DNA of 64,000 nucleotides from Nocardia transvalensis NBRC 15921. Its GTDB lineage: Bacteria; Actinomycetota; Actinomycetes; Mycobacteriales; Mycobacteriaceae. Location: positions 124,001 through 188,000 of the forward strand of contig NZ_BAGL01000027.1 of the NCBI RefSeq assembly GCF_000308875.1, given 5' to 3'. Below are positions 26,884 to 34,925 of this stretch, in pieces (position 1 is the first letter of the stretch; each line of letters begins with the position of its first letter). The notes under the pieces are model-generated. The model searched no databases. It was not told where the DNA came from and saw nothing but the letters and a program-made list of their open reading frames with translations. Position numbers and translations under genes: made by a program.

Positions 26884-27285
26884 TCAGGTGGCCTGGACGG
26901 AGAAGGTGGCGGTGCCGGTCCCGGCCGGGCCGGACAGGTCGACGGTGATCTCCCACTGACCGGACATGGGCAGCTCGACGGTGGCGCGGTAGCGGCCCGG
27001 ACCCATCGCCTCGGCCGGGGCGGGCGGGACGGCGTGACCCATCTGCGGCATCGCGGGCGCGACGGTCACCCGGGTCGGTTCCGCCGGTGCGCTCTGCCGG
27101 TCGGTGACATCCAGATCGACGGTGTTGGCTCCCGGACGCAGCGGCCCCGCCAGGCGGACGAGGTACGGCCCGGCGGGGATGCGCGCCTGTGCGTCGCCGC
27201 CGCTCTCGGGCCACCATGCCCACGCCGCGACCCCCGCGATCACCGCCGCGACCGCGACGACGACGAGAACGACACGGCGATTCAT
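26884..27285 (-). CDS. YtkA/FixH-like membrane-anchored protein
   Basis: Protein of 133 residues. One N-terminal helix (5-24) anchors an extracytoplasmic beta domain. The core APAMPQMGHAV (M79, M82, H84), then GPGRYRATVELPMSGQWEITV matches the YtkA-like/FixH pattern, in which Met and His are copper-ligand candidates. Members occur beside cytochrome oxidase and copper-handling genes. It starts with ATG at 27285, overlapping the upstream gene by ATGA, and is followed 24 bp later by the multi-TM protein. The likely role is delivering or holding copper for its partners; this is inferred. Confidence 0.85.
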   Translation of the reverse strand: MNRRVVLVVVAVAAVIAGVAAWAWWPESGGDAQARIPAGPYLVRLAGPLRPGANTVDLDVTDRQSAPAEPTRVTVAPAMPQMGHAVPPAPAEAMGPGRYRATVELPMSGQWEITVDLSGPAGTGTATFSVQAT

Positions 27286-28727
27286 TGCGGCGCACCTGCT
27301 TTCACCTCGACCACGGTGGGCGCGGTCAGCACGGAGTATCCGCGTTCGGCCTGGGCCCACACCAGATAGCGGCCGGGCAGCGGGAAGGTATAGGTGAACG
27401 AGACGTCGGGCCCGTAGGCGGCGACCGTCTCGTCCGGCGGTTGCGCGCCCGGGCCCAGCATCGGCGCCATGGCGTGCGCGTGCGCCCAGATCGGCGCGGA
27501 GGCGGCGGCCGTCCCCGGCGATGTGCCCTCCGGCAGCGGCCCGACGGCGATGAGGTGGCCGTGCATGCCGAGCCACAGTTGCAGATCGGCCGGACCGCCG
27601 AACCGGGCGGTGAGGGTGGCCGGGACGCCCGCGACGAGATCGGTTGCGGTGAGCGTGTTTTCGGTGGACCGGGAGGTCGTGTCGGTAGGGCTCATCGCGG
27701 GGGCCTGCGCGAATGACGTACCCCGAGTGGGTGTTCCGGAGACGTGCATCGCCGAACGCAGCATCTGCACACCACCGCCCCGGCGGGACACCTCGGCCGC
27801 GACGGCGTAGTCGCCGGACTCGGGAAGCGCGAGCCGCACCTGGTAGACGCCGGGCGCTGTCCGGATCGGATGCCGGTGCCAGAACTGCCCGGACGGCCCG
27901 ACGATCATGAGATGCACCAGTGCGTCGTCGGCGACGAGCAGATCGTCGACGGGACGGCCGGTCGCGCTGTCGGTCAGCGTCAGGGTCACGTCGGTGCCAC
28001 CGGCCGCGGCCTGCGTGCGCACGGTCAGATTGGCCGGTGGCCGTGAGTAATTCGTCGTCAGGGGGAGATCGCGCTCGGGATAGGGATCCCCGGCGGTGCC
28101 GGACGTGGGATCGAGCAGGCTGCCCGCCGGACGCGGCGGCGGGGCCTGCGAAGACAGCGTCGCCCCGGTGACGCCCACCGTCAGCGCCGCCACCATCGCG
28201 CCCGCGGGCAGCAGCGTGATCCAGCCCCGCTTGGACACCAGCGCCGTGCCGACCGCCACCAGCAGCAGCCCGCCCGCGGCGAAGAATCCGCCGTACGCGG
28301 CCCGCTCCCACGGCGTGACGACCTGCGCCGCGACCACGAACGGGATGCGCGCGGTGCGCTCGCCGTCGGCCACGGTCAGCTCCCAGGGCCCGGAGTGGTC
28401 CACGCGCAGCGTCGCCGGATACGGCCCGGCGCGGTCGCCGAGATCGACGGTCGCGGACGACCCCGATCCCGCGCGATCGACGGGCATCGCGGTCAGCGCG
28501 AGAGTGCCCGGCGCGGAACCGGCATGGGTGACGACCTCGACCCGCAGCGGCCCCGGCACCGGTTCGGCCCGCCGCACGATCACCGTCAGCTCCCGATCGC
28601 CCAGCGATTGCGCCACAGCCAGATCCGCGCCCGACGCCACGCCGTCGGCCCGCGCCACCGCCCCTCCGGCCAGCCCGACCAGCAGACATACGCCCGCCCC
28701 GGCCAGCACACGACGTAACCCACTCAT
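27282..28727 (-). CDS. exported two-beta-domain membrane protein, PmoB-like layout (first gene of operon)
   Basis: Protein of 481 residues. Signal peptide 1-27; beta domain about 30-135; two helices at about 143-166 and 169-190; second extracytoplasmic region 200-481 with two beta domains. The latter is His-rich: VHLMIVGP with H272, WHRHP (H284, H286), WLGMHGHLIAV (H389, H391), WAHAHAM (H416, H418). The GMHGHLIAV...HAH arrangement is seen in cupredoxin-like copper proteins. The order signal, beta, two TM, beta is that of PmoB, but the N-terminal His-x-His copper site of PmoB is not visible. ATG at 28727. It opens an operon of four genes with overlaps of 4 bp or gaps up to 24 bp. Expression control is unknown; the next gene upstream on the same strand is a TetR 190 bp away. 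Confidence 0.8.
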   Translation of the reverse strand: MSGLRRVLAGAGVCLLVGLAGGAVARADGVASGADLAVAQSLGDRELTVIVRRAEPVPGPLRVEVVTHAGSAPGTLALTAMPVDRAGSGSSATVDLGDRAGPYPATLRVDHSGPWELTVADGERTARIPFVVAAQVVTPWERAAYGGFFAAGGLLLVAVGTALVSKRGWITLLPAGAMVAALTVGVTGATLSSQAPPPRPAGSLLDPTSGTAGDPYPERDLPLTTNYSRPPANLTVRTQAAAGGTDVTLTLTDSATGRPVDDLLVADDALVHLMIVGPSGQFWHRHPIRTAPGVYQVRLALPESGDYAVAAEVSRRGGGVQMLRSAMHVSGTPTRGTSFAQAPAMSPTDTTSRSTENTLTATDLVAGVPATLTARFGGPADLQLWLGMHGHLIAVGPLPEGTSPGTAAASAPIWAHAHAMAPMLGPGAQPPDETVAAYGPDVSFTYTFPLPGRYLVWAQAERGYSVLTAPTVVEVKAGAPQ

Positions 28728-28917
28728 CTCAGTGAAGTCTGCGCATCCGCACCGCCACGGCGCCCCCGCGCCCCGCCGACACCCGGTGAACCCGCACGGT
28801 CGAGCGACGAACACGGACGAGGCGAGATGTCAACGGCGGCTGCACCACACCGATTATGCCGCGCCCTCACCCACCTTTCACTGGCCGATTCCCGCTACCC
28901 AAGGGAACGTGGGTGTG

Positions 28918-29559
28918 TCAGGGGCGGAGGAGGAGGCCGACGATGGAGCGGACGAAGGACTCGAGGCGCTCGCGCGGGTATTCGGCGGGGTCGGCCACGG
29001 CCAGTTGGCCGAGCATCTCGGCGATGGTCAGCAGGGCGTTGGCCAGGAGGGCCGAATCGATGTCCGCCCAGCGCGGGTCGAGAGCGGCGCCCATGTGGAT
29101 CAGGGCCACGGCCTGGTCGAAGATGCCGGTGCGGGAACTGCGCAGGGCGGCGCGGTATTCGTCGGGCGCGCTGCCGGGAGTGGCGAGGATCAGGCGCCAG
29201 CGGGTCGGATTCGCCAGCACCACACCGACGAACGTCTCGACCGCCGCCGAGGCCGCGACCACGGGATCGGCGCCGGCCAGGTCGGCGGGGAGCGTCTCGG
29301 CGACCTGCTCGAGTCCCCGCTCGCGCTCGCGCTCGACGAGTGCCCGCACGAGATCGGCGCGCGTCTTGAACACCGTGTACAGCACGGGTTTTCCCACGCC
29401 CGCCTCCTGGGCGACCGCCTCCATGCTCAGCTCGTGCAGGTCGGTGCGGCCGAGGACAGCGAAGGCGGCGTCGAGTACCTGTTCGCGGCGCTGCTCCGGG
29501 GGCAGGCGGGGCGCGTAGCGGCGGCGGGGCCGATCGGTCGCCGCGCGCGATTTCGTCAC
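28918..29559 (-). CDS. TetR-family regulator
   Basis: Regulator of 213 residues. The HTH is at residues about 20-65 (EQRREQVLDAAFAVLGRTDLHELSMEAVAQEAGV split by a turn, then KPVLYTVFKTRADL), with a C-terminal ligand domain. GTG at 29559 is chosen since GGAGG is 8 bases upstream; the longer frame to 29616 has no site. It is divergent from the MpaB/DUF2236 gene and likely binds the dyad at 29629-29654. It is also 190 bp upstream of the copper-site operon on the same strand and could influence it. Confidence 0.9.
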   Translation of the reverse strand: MTKSRAATDRPRRRYAPRLPPEQRREQVLDAAFAVLGRTDLHELSMEAVAQEAGVGKPVLYTVFKTRADLVRALVERERERGLEQVAETLPADLAGADPVVAASAAVETFVGVVLANPTRWRLILATPGSAPDEYRAALRSSRTGIFDQAVALIHMGAALDPRWADIDSALLANALLTIAEMLGQLAVADPAEYPRERLESFVRSIVGLLLRP

Positions 29560-29628
29560 TGCTGTTCCACCTCCATCCGGGGCCCATGGTGTCAGCTGCC
29601 CGGCCGGGCCGGTCAACGCGTCCCGATT

Positions 29629-29654
29629 CGAATATTACGCGTGCGTTGTATTCG
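29629..29654. promoter_or_regulatory. 26-bp dyad between TetR and MpaB-type genes
   Basis: Arms CGAATA (29629-29634) and TATTCG (29649-29654) with CGC/GCG symmetry inside. GTTGTATTC recurs at about 29673, giving an additional half site. The position between divergent genes suggests the TetR operator. Confidence 0.5.
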
Positions 29655-29718
29655 AGCCCCGCAATTGCTACGGTGGCGTTGTATTCATTACGGGGGACAG
29701 CGCACGAAGGAGGAGCCG

Positions 29719-30651
29719 ATGGGCTTCGATCCGACCACACTTCGCCGCGACGACTACGGGTTCTTCGGGCCCGGATCGCCGAGCTGGAAGGTCTGGACCG
29801 CGCCGACCGCTGTGATCGGCTTCCAGCGCGCGGTGGTGCTCGAGCATTTCGATCCGTTCCTGACCGCGGCGGTCGCCGACTCGCGCGGGATCTACACCGA
29901 TCCGCGCAGCCGGCTCGACAACACCTTCGCCTACTTCCTGATCGTGGCGGTCGGCGACGGGCGGACCGCGATCCAGGCCGCGGAACATCTGATGCGGGTG
30001 CACGCCCCGATGACCGGTATCGAACCGATCAGCGGCAAGCGCTATGCCGCGAACAGCCCGGAGACCCAGCTGTGGATCCACCTCACCGGCTGGCATTCGG
30101 TGCTCAAGGCGTACGAGGAATTCGGGCCGGGCCTGAGCCCGGAGGAGGAGGCCCGCTTCTGGGAGGAGTGCGCGATCGCCGCCGAACTCCAGACCTGCCG
30201 CCCCGAGGACGTGCCGCGGACACGGGACGGGGTGCGCGAGTACTTCGAGCGCGTGCGCCCGCGGCTGTGCACCTCCGAGCGCGCCGAGGAGGGCATGCAC
30301 CACCTGCTGTGGACCTCGCGGGCCAACGGCTCGGGGTGGTCGTACTACCTCGGCAGCCGGCTGCTGTCGCTGGCCTCGGTCGCGATCACGCCGCGCTGGA
30401 TGCGCGCGCTGGGCAACTACGACCGGCCGGGCATCGTGGACCTCGCGATCAAGCTGCCCGCGCGGATCATCGTCTGGCTGGCAACCCTGTTCGGCTCCTT
30501 CGGCCTGATCAAGGGCGCACCCCTGATCGCCCCGATGGCCGGCCGGATCCTCGCCCAGCACCTGGCCATGGAAGAGCCCGCCGAACCCGTGACCATCACC
30601 CCCGCCGCGGCTCGCGCCCGATACGGCCTGCACGGTGCGCAGGCGAGTTAG
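29719..30651 (+). CDS. oxygenase MpaB-type (DUF2236) protein
   Basis: Protein of 310 residues of the DUF2236 group, which includes the latex-clearing protein Lcp and MpaB'. It has the helix GFQRAVVLEHFDPFLTAAV, the DPRSRLDNTFAYF turn, the HAPMTGI motif and QLWIHLTGWHSVLKAYE with conserved His residues that bind b-type heme in Lcp-like members. A hydrophobic stretch near residues 250-270 may dip into the membrane. Substrate unknown. ATG at 29719 follows GAAGGAGGAG. It is likely repressed by the divergent TetR gene. Confidence 0.88.
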   Translation: MGFDPTTLRRDDYGFFGPGSPSWKVWTAPTAVIGFQRAVVLEHFDPFLTAAVADSRGIYTDPRSRLDNTFAYFLIVAVGDGRTAIQAAEHLMRVHAPMTGIEPISGKRYAANSPETQLWIHLTGWHSVLKAYEEFGPGLSPEEEARFWEECAIAAELQTCRPEDVPRTRDGVREYFERVRPRLCTSERAEEGMHHLLWTSRANGSGWSYYLGSRLLSLASVAITPRWMRALGNYDRPGIVDLAIKLPARIIVWLATLFGSFGLIKGAPLIAPMAGRILAQHLAMEEPAEPVTITPAAARARYGLHGAQAS

Positions 30652-30774
30652 CTGATTTCGCCCCGATTCGACAGGACGACACACCGTGCCCGGCACACGG
30701 CCGAACGATCGGCGATCGGTCCACTCGTGGCGTATTCTTCGCGCCGACCCCGGACCTTCTAGGAGACACGGCTG

Positions 30775-31236
30775 ATGGCGGACCGTCACCTGATCGACGT
30801 CCATGTCCTACTCACCGACAAGGACGATCGGTTGTTGCTCACCCGACGGCGGGGGAGTGACGAGTTCGATGGGCGGTGGCACCTTCCGAGCGGCAAACTC
30901 GATGCGCTCGAGCCGATCTCTGTGGCCGCTGCTCGCGAGGCATATGAGGAGGTCGGCGTGTCGATCGACCCTGCTGACCTGCGCGTAGTCCACGTAACCC
31001 ATGTTGCCGGGTCTGGTCCGGAGCCTCGACTCGGTGTTTTCCTGCATGCGAGCAGCTGGCGGGGTGAGCCGTCGAACCGGGAGCCGGAGAAGTGCTCGGC
31101 CGTGCGTTGGTTCTCGCTGGGCGAGTTGCCCGAGGACGTGATCGAGTACCCAGCCGTGGGCATCCGCGCGTTCCTCGAAGGTGAAGCGACGTCGTTCAGT
31201 GAGCACGGCTGGGAACCGGTACAGGCGGCCGTCTAG
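30775..31236 (+). CDS. Nudix hydrolase
   Basis: Protein of 153 residues consisting of one Nudix domain. The Nudix box GKLDALEPISVAAAREAYEE(VGV) fits G-x5-E-x7-REUxEExGU with only small changes. It hydrolyses a nucleoside diphosphate linked to another group; MutT-like or house-cleaning activity is probable. It is the first gene of the lower-G+C island and its stop overlaps, by 4 bp tail to tail, the stop of the radical SAM gene. ATG at 30775 follows TAGGAGACACGGCTG. Codon use is visibly less G+C-rich than that of the genes before 30.6 kb. Confidence 0.9.
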   Translation: MADRHLIDVHVLLTDKDDRLLLTRRRGSDEFDGRWHLPSGKLDALEPISVAAAREAYEEVGVSIDPADLRVVHVTHVAGSGPEPRLGVFLHASSWRGEPSNREPEKCSAVRWFSLGELPEDVIEYPAVGIRAFLEGEATSFSEHGWEPVQAAV

Positions 31237-32705
31237 GTGTGCATGCGAGCGTATTGAGTGCGGCTGAGGTAGCTCAGTTTGTCGTGGACGTAACCGACGG
31301 GGGCGTCCGAAAGCTGTAGCCCGACAGAGAAGTTGAATTCGTCGCGGCCGTACATGCTCTCGTCGACGCCTCCTGAGGTCAGGTCTACCGGCGCGTAGTC
31401 GAGCAGCTGTTCAGCACTGTAACGGCCGGTGGCCATGAGGCGCGTCCATTCCGGTGTCCCGGGGTACGGGCGGAACTCGAAAACCGAGGCGCGGAAATGA
31501 CCGGGCCGGTGATCGGCTGCGTCCCACAGGCGGTGGATCAGCGCCTCGGTGTCGTCCATCTGCTGTCGGGTCTCGCCGGGGAAACCGAGAATGAAATAGC
31601 CTTTGACGCTGATACCCCGGTCGAGCAGTCGCTCGACCACGCGCACGGCCATGTCTGGGGTGATCCGTTTATCGATGTAGTGCAGCATCTCCTCATTGCC
31701 GGATTCGACACCCAACGCCACCTCTCGTAACCCGTTGCTCGCCAGAGTGTTCAGTGTGGTGTCCGTCGCGCGATCGAGGACGTTGATGCGCCCGGTGGCG
31801 TCCCAGCGTGCCCATTCTCCGATTCGTTCTGCGGTGAACCCGGTCATCATCGTGTCGATCACTCGCCGTGCGCCCAGGAACAGGTCGTCGACGAAGCGGA
31901 AGGCGGTCACGCCCCGCCGGCCCCGCAACTCGAGCATTTCGGCGATGATGTTGTCCGGTCGGCGGGTTCGGATCGTGATGTCCGGGTTGGCGCTGACTGC
32001 GGCGCCGCAGAACGAGCAGTTGTAGGGGCAGCCCCGCGCCCCGACCATATTTGCTTCCCAGCGCCCGGACTCGAAATGCGGGTCTTGGCACAGGTATCGG
32101 CGGTCGACGAACGGTAGTTCGTCGACCGGCGGGGCAAGGTGGTGCGATGTGCCCGGCATTCCGCCGGTCACCGGCGTTTTCAGCAGCGGATCCAGCCACA
32201 TCACGGCTGGGAGTCGGGAGCGATTGCGGTGGTCGGCGAGAAGTTCGACCACTCGTGTTTCCGCCTCACCGAGCACGAGTGCGGCACATCCGCGCATCCG
32301 AGGGTCGGCGAGGATCTGCGTCGGCATCGCCTTGGCTTGGTGTCCTCCCAGCATGAGGCGAACGTCCGGGGTGATGCCGGCGGCGATCGTCGCCGAAATC
32401 TCGTAGGTCGGTGCCAGCAGGTTCATGCCCGCCCACCGCGGCCTGGCTGCGTTCACGATGTCGATCGTCTGCTGGACGCCGAGGCCGTGAGCTTCGGCGT
32501 CGAGAACCCCGACGTTGTAGCCCTGTTGGGCTGCATAGGTGGCGATGTATGCCATGCCCAGTACCGGCAACGTGAAGTCGTTGACCCTGGGTCGGATCGA
32601 ATAGTCACGCAGTGGTGCGTTGATCATCAGCAGGTCGAGCGGGTGGTGCGGGTCCGCTCCGGCGATCGGATCATGACGTGCGGGAGCGGTCGGCTGGTTT
32701 TCCAT
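31233..32705 (-). CDS. B12-binding-domain radical SAM protein
   Basis: Protein of 490 residues. N-terminal cobalamin-binding-like Rossmann region (about 23-165, with LDLLMINAPL, GYNVGVLDAE, PDVRLMLGGHQA, ALVLGEAE). The radical SAM cluster is R-G-C226-P-Y-N-C230-S-F-C233, a CxxxCxxC motif. The rest of the core is FRFVDDLFLGA, VALGVESGNEEML and VKGYFILGFPGET, typical of BchE/P-methylase-type enzymes. The C-terminal 80 residues are extra. These proteins methylate or rearrange unactivated carbons; the substrate here is unknown. ATG at 32705. It overlaps the glycosylase-like gene by 35 bp, so the pair is translationally coupled. Confidence 0.9.
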   Translation of the reverse strand: MENQPTAPARHDPIAGADPHHPLDLLMINAPLRDYSIRPRVNDFTLPVLGMAYIATYAAQQGYNVGVLDAEAHGLGVQQTIDIVNAARPRWAGMNLLAPTYEISATIAAGITPDVRLMLGGHQAKAMPTQILADPRMRGCAALVLGEAETRVVELLADHRNRSRLPAVMWLDPLLKTPVTGGMPGTSHHLAPPVDELPFVDRRYLCQDPHFESGRWEANMVGARGCPYNCSFCGAAVSANPDITIRTRRPDNIIAEMLELRGRRGVTAFRFVDDLFLGARRVIDTMMTGFTAERIGEWARWDATGRINVLDRATDTTLNTLASNGLREVALGVESGNEEMLHYIDKRITPDMAVRVVERLLDRGISVKGYFILGFPGETRQQMDDTEALIHRLWDAADHRPGHFRASVFEFRPYPGTPEWTRLMATGRYSAEQLLDYAPVDLTSGGVDESMYGRDEFNFSVGLQLSDAPVGYVHDKLSYLSRTQYARMHT

Positions 32706-33474
32706 GGCGAATCCCCCATGCGAGAGTGAGAAGTGTCCACGCGGACAACTGGTTTCCGGCCACCTCTTCCCAGGCGGCCTTGAATGCGGGCGCGCCCTGC
32801 GGCCATTCCCGGTCGGGATTGAGCTGCCGCGCCGCCGGTTGGACGGCGATGTCCGAGTAGTCGTAGTGACTGAAATCGTTGGTGTAATCGGCAACTGTGG
32901 TGCGGGCGGTCCACGCACCGATCCGTGGTATCGACTGCAAAGCCGTCACGAGGTCGACCGCCGGGAGTGTCGCCCACTGGTCGCCGCGCTCCAGATAGGC
33001 GCCGGCCGCGGCCCGCAGCGCGGGCATCGGGAATTTAGCGCCGACGGTCTGGAATTCGTCGTCGGTCAAGGTGAGGATCCGCTCCGGGGTGGGGAACAGC
33101 CACGCAGTGAGTTCGTCCCGCGTCACAGCCTGCCCGTAGCAGGTACAGAACCGGACATAGCGGGTGCGAGCATGGTCGGCTCTGATCACCTGCCGCATGA
33201 TCGCGGCCGACAATGCATCCCACAGCGATGGATTCGCCACGCGCGCAACGACCCCTGCGGCCTTCAGCGGTGCGATCAGGTCGTCGGGCCCGGACAAGGC
33301 ACTCGGGTCCACTCGGTCGATGTGAGCGGAACCGCCGCCGAGATCGACCAGCGGATCACCGCTGTCAGCGCGGGTCGCCGTGACCAGCACGGCCGTATCC
33401 CGGTGGGCAACAGCCCGGTACGGCTCCCCGGTGACACTGGTCAGCCACCCCGGCTGGTCGGTCATGATCGTCAT
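32671..33474 (-). CDS. HhH-GPD (AlkA-like) DNA glycosylase-related protein
   Basis: Protein of 267 residues. After a beta-rich N-terminal part (1-75) comes a helical HhH-GPD-type fold: NPSLWDALSAAIMRQVI at 81-97, the helix-hairpin-helix SIPRIGAWTARTT at 181-193, and an Asp at about 208 (YSDIAVQ) in the position of the AlkA catalytic Asp. The end EVAGNQLSAWTLLTLAWG fits the family. Normally these flip out and excise modified bases. No Fe-S cysteine set is seen. ATG at 33474 overlaps the kinase stop (ATGA). The company of a radical SAM enzyme and a nucleotide kinase suggests a base-modification setting rather than plain repair. Function not established. Confidence 0.75.
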   Translation of the reverse strand: MTIMTDQPGWLTSVTGEPYRAVAHRDTAVLVTATRADSGDPLVDLGGGSAHIDRVDPSALSGPDDLIAPLKAAGVVARVANPSLWDALSAAIMRQVIRADHARTRYVRFCTCYGQAVTRDELTAWLFPTPERILTLTDDEFQTVGAKFPMPALRAAAGAYLERGDQWATLPAVDLVTALQSIPRIGAWTARTTVADYTNDFSHYDYSDIAVQPAARQLNPDREWPQGAPAFKAAWEEVAGNQLSAWTLLTLAWGIRHGKPADRSRTS

Positions 33475-34121
33475 GCAGATCTCCCTTCGTCGAGCGAGGC
33501 GCGAACGCCGTCGGGCAGTAGTGGCGCGATCAGGTCGCTGATCATCCCCGCTGTCTGATACGGCCGCCGGTTGGTGCAGTCGATCACCTGTACCGGCCAC
33601 CCCACCGCTTCCAGATCGGCGGCAACGACATCGAACAGCGCCGCCTCGCGAGTCGTGGAACCAGGGTCTCGTTCGAAGCGGTTGTGTGGCCCGCCCTCCC
33701 GACCTTCCAAACACTCCCTGATCCATGCCGGGTCTGCGCGCAGGATCACCGCCAGATCCGGAACCCGGATGCCGGTGTTCAACGCCCACACCGTCTCGGC
33801 CGGCACACCATCGAGTACTTGTAGCACCAGCGACGACGGCAGGTACCGATCGCACACTACGACCTTGCCGGCCTCGAGTTCGGGGACGATCTCGGTGTTC
33901 TGTTGCTGGTGCCGGTCACCGGCTACCAGACACGCCAGTGTCATTCCGTGATAACTATCGGCCTGTGCTCGAATGTGGGACCCGAGGACCGTCCGCGATG
34001 GCTGACATGTGTGGAGCACCGGCACATTCCGTTTCGAGAGGTAGTCGTGTACTTCCCGTGTGACCGTGGTTTTCCCAACCCCACCGGGGCCGTCGAGTGT
34101 GACAAGAATTCCTGTGCCCAC
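33471..34121 (-). CDS. thymidylate-kinase-like nucleotide kinase
   Basis: Protein of 216 residues. P-loop GPGGVGKTT at 11-19, the DRY-type motif VVCDRYLPSSLVLQ and a lid-like EGREGGPHNRFERD identify the dTMP kinase superfamily. Housekeeping tmk lies elsewhere by expectation; this copy is in a mobile-looking, lower-G+C island and probably phosphorylates a special nucleotide. It is the first gene of the three-gene operon (kinase, glycosylase-like, radical SAM). GTG at 34121 with AGGAAG just upstream. Which nucleotide it accepts is unknown. Confidence 0.85.
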   Translation of the reverse strand: MGTGILVTLDGPGGVGKTTVTREVHDYLSKRNVPVLHTCQPSRTVLGSHIRAQADSYHGMTLACLVAGDRHQQQNTEIVPELEAGKVVVCDRYLPSSLVLQVLDGVPAETVWALNTGIRVPDLAVILRADPAWIRECLEGREGGPHNRFERDPGSTTREAALFDVVAADLEAVGWPVQVIDCTNRRPYQTAGMISDLIAPLLPDGVRASLDEGRSA

Positions 34122-34228
34122 GAGCTTCCTCCCTGAATTACGTTGCAGGGCATTGAATCTCCCTGCATCTTCCGTACTGTGTCGTTGCCGCTCAGCCGCC
34201 CCTCAGGCCCATGAATTCAAGGTTCCTC

Positions 34229-34522
34229 TCAATTGATGCGCCCGGAGTCGGGCTTCAGTCGCCCCGCGTCGCGGAGCGTCTGGTACGCGGCGCGTTTACG
34301 TGGGCAGTCCTCGCGACGGCAGGCTTTGTGCAGCTGCATCACTCGGTGCGCCTGCGGGATGGTGAACGGCCGCCCCGGCGGTGCGTGCGTCCACACCAAG
34401 ATCCGGGTCGGTTCCTCGGCCGTCTCGGTGTCGTCCAGTTCCTCGCGCACGAACACCGCCACTACCGCGGTGAACACCACGACCAGCGCGACGAGCGTCC
34501 ACCAGCCCGCTGCGGTGCTCAT
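34229..34522 (-). CDS. small membrane protein with C-x4-C REDCPRK motif (copy A)
   Basis: Protein of 97 residues. One N-terminal helix (about 6-25), then a soluble tail with QAHRVMQLHKACRREDCPRK (C68, C73) and the ending LKPDSGR. The tail is homologous to that of the protein at 62909-63214, so the window holds two members of this uncharacterised family. ATG at 34522 overlaps the stop of the preceding 72-aa gene (ATGA), the same coupling seen at the other locus. Topology: short N-terminus, tail probably cytoplasmic. Unknown role; likely linked to the divergent XRE regulator. Confidence 0.8.
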   Translation of the reverse strand: MSTAAGWWTLVALVVVFTAVVAVFVREELDDTETAEEPTRILVWTHAPPGRPFTIPQAHRVMQLHKACRREDCPRKRAAYQTLRDAGRLKPDSGRIN

Positions 34523-34737
34523 GACGCGTCCGGGTCGAGCACTACCCGGTAGCTGACGAACGGGCACTCACCAGGTACCAGTCCGTCATGCGCGGTGATC
34601 CGGCCGTGCTCGTCCAAGGGGACCAGCATTCCGGGTGGGCACATCCGTGAGGGGCACCCGACCTGCACCAGGTTGCCGCTGCCGTCCATGCCAGCTATCG
34701 CGCACGCTGACGCGTAGATCCATGGTCCGTCTGACAC
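34519..34737 (-). CDS. small Cys-containing hypothetical protein
   Basis: Protein of 72 residues (GTG at 34737 with GGGAGG 5 bases upstream; the frame is open to 34773). It has four Cys (about 12, 28, 33, 58), two of them in GCPSRMCPPG, which could hold a metal or a disulfide. No family recognised. Translationally coupled to the 34229 gene and divergent from the XRE-TPR regulator. An equivalent position at the 63-kb locus is filled by a different small protein. Confidence 0.65.
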   Translation of the reverse strand: MSDGPWIYASACAIAGMDGSGNLVQVGCPSRMCPPGMLVPLDEHGRITAHDGLVPGECPFVSYRVVLDPDAS

Positions 34738-34847
34738 TTCGCCTCCCTGCACCGGTCGGTCGTAGGCACCCACCGTCGGGGAGCCGGTTCGGGGATGTTT
34801 CGGCTACGAACCCGACGGCGGGGCCACATCAACCATTTCCCAATTGG

Positions 34848-34877
34848 CCTGGTCAGACCAGGTACCGACGGTGTACC
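34848..34877. promoter_or_regulatory. two adjacent dyads before the XRE-TPR regulator
   Basis: Perfect 7-bp dyad CCTGGTC (34848-34854) / GACCAGG (34856-34862), directly followed by GGTAC (34861-34865) / GTACC (34873-34877). They lie in the divergent promoter region 49-78 bp before the regulator start, a good place for autoregulation. Inference. Confidence 0.5.
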
Positions 34878-34925
34878 GAAGGGGTACTCTCGGTGCACTC
34901 AACCTGTTGATTAGGGGCTCAACGG

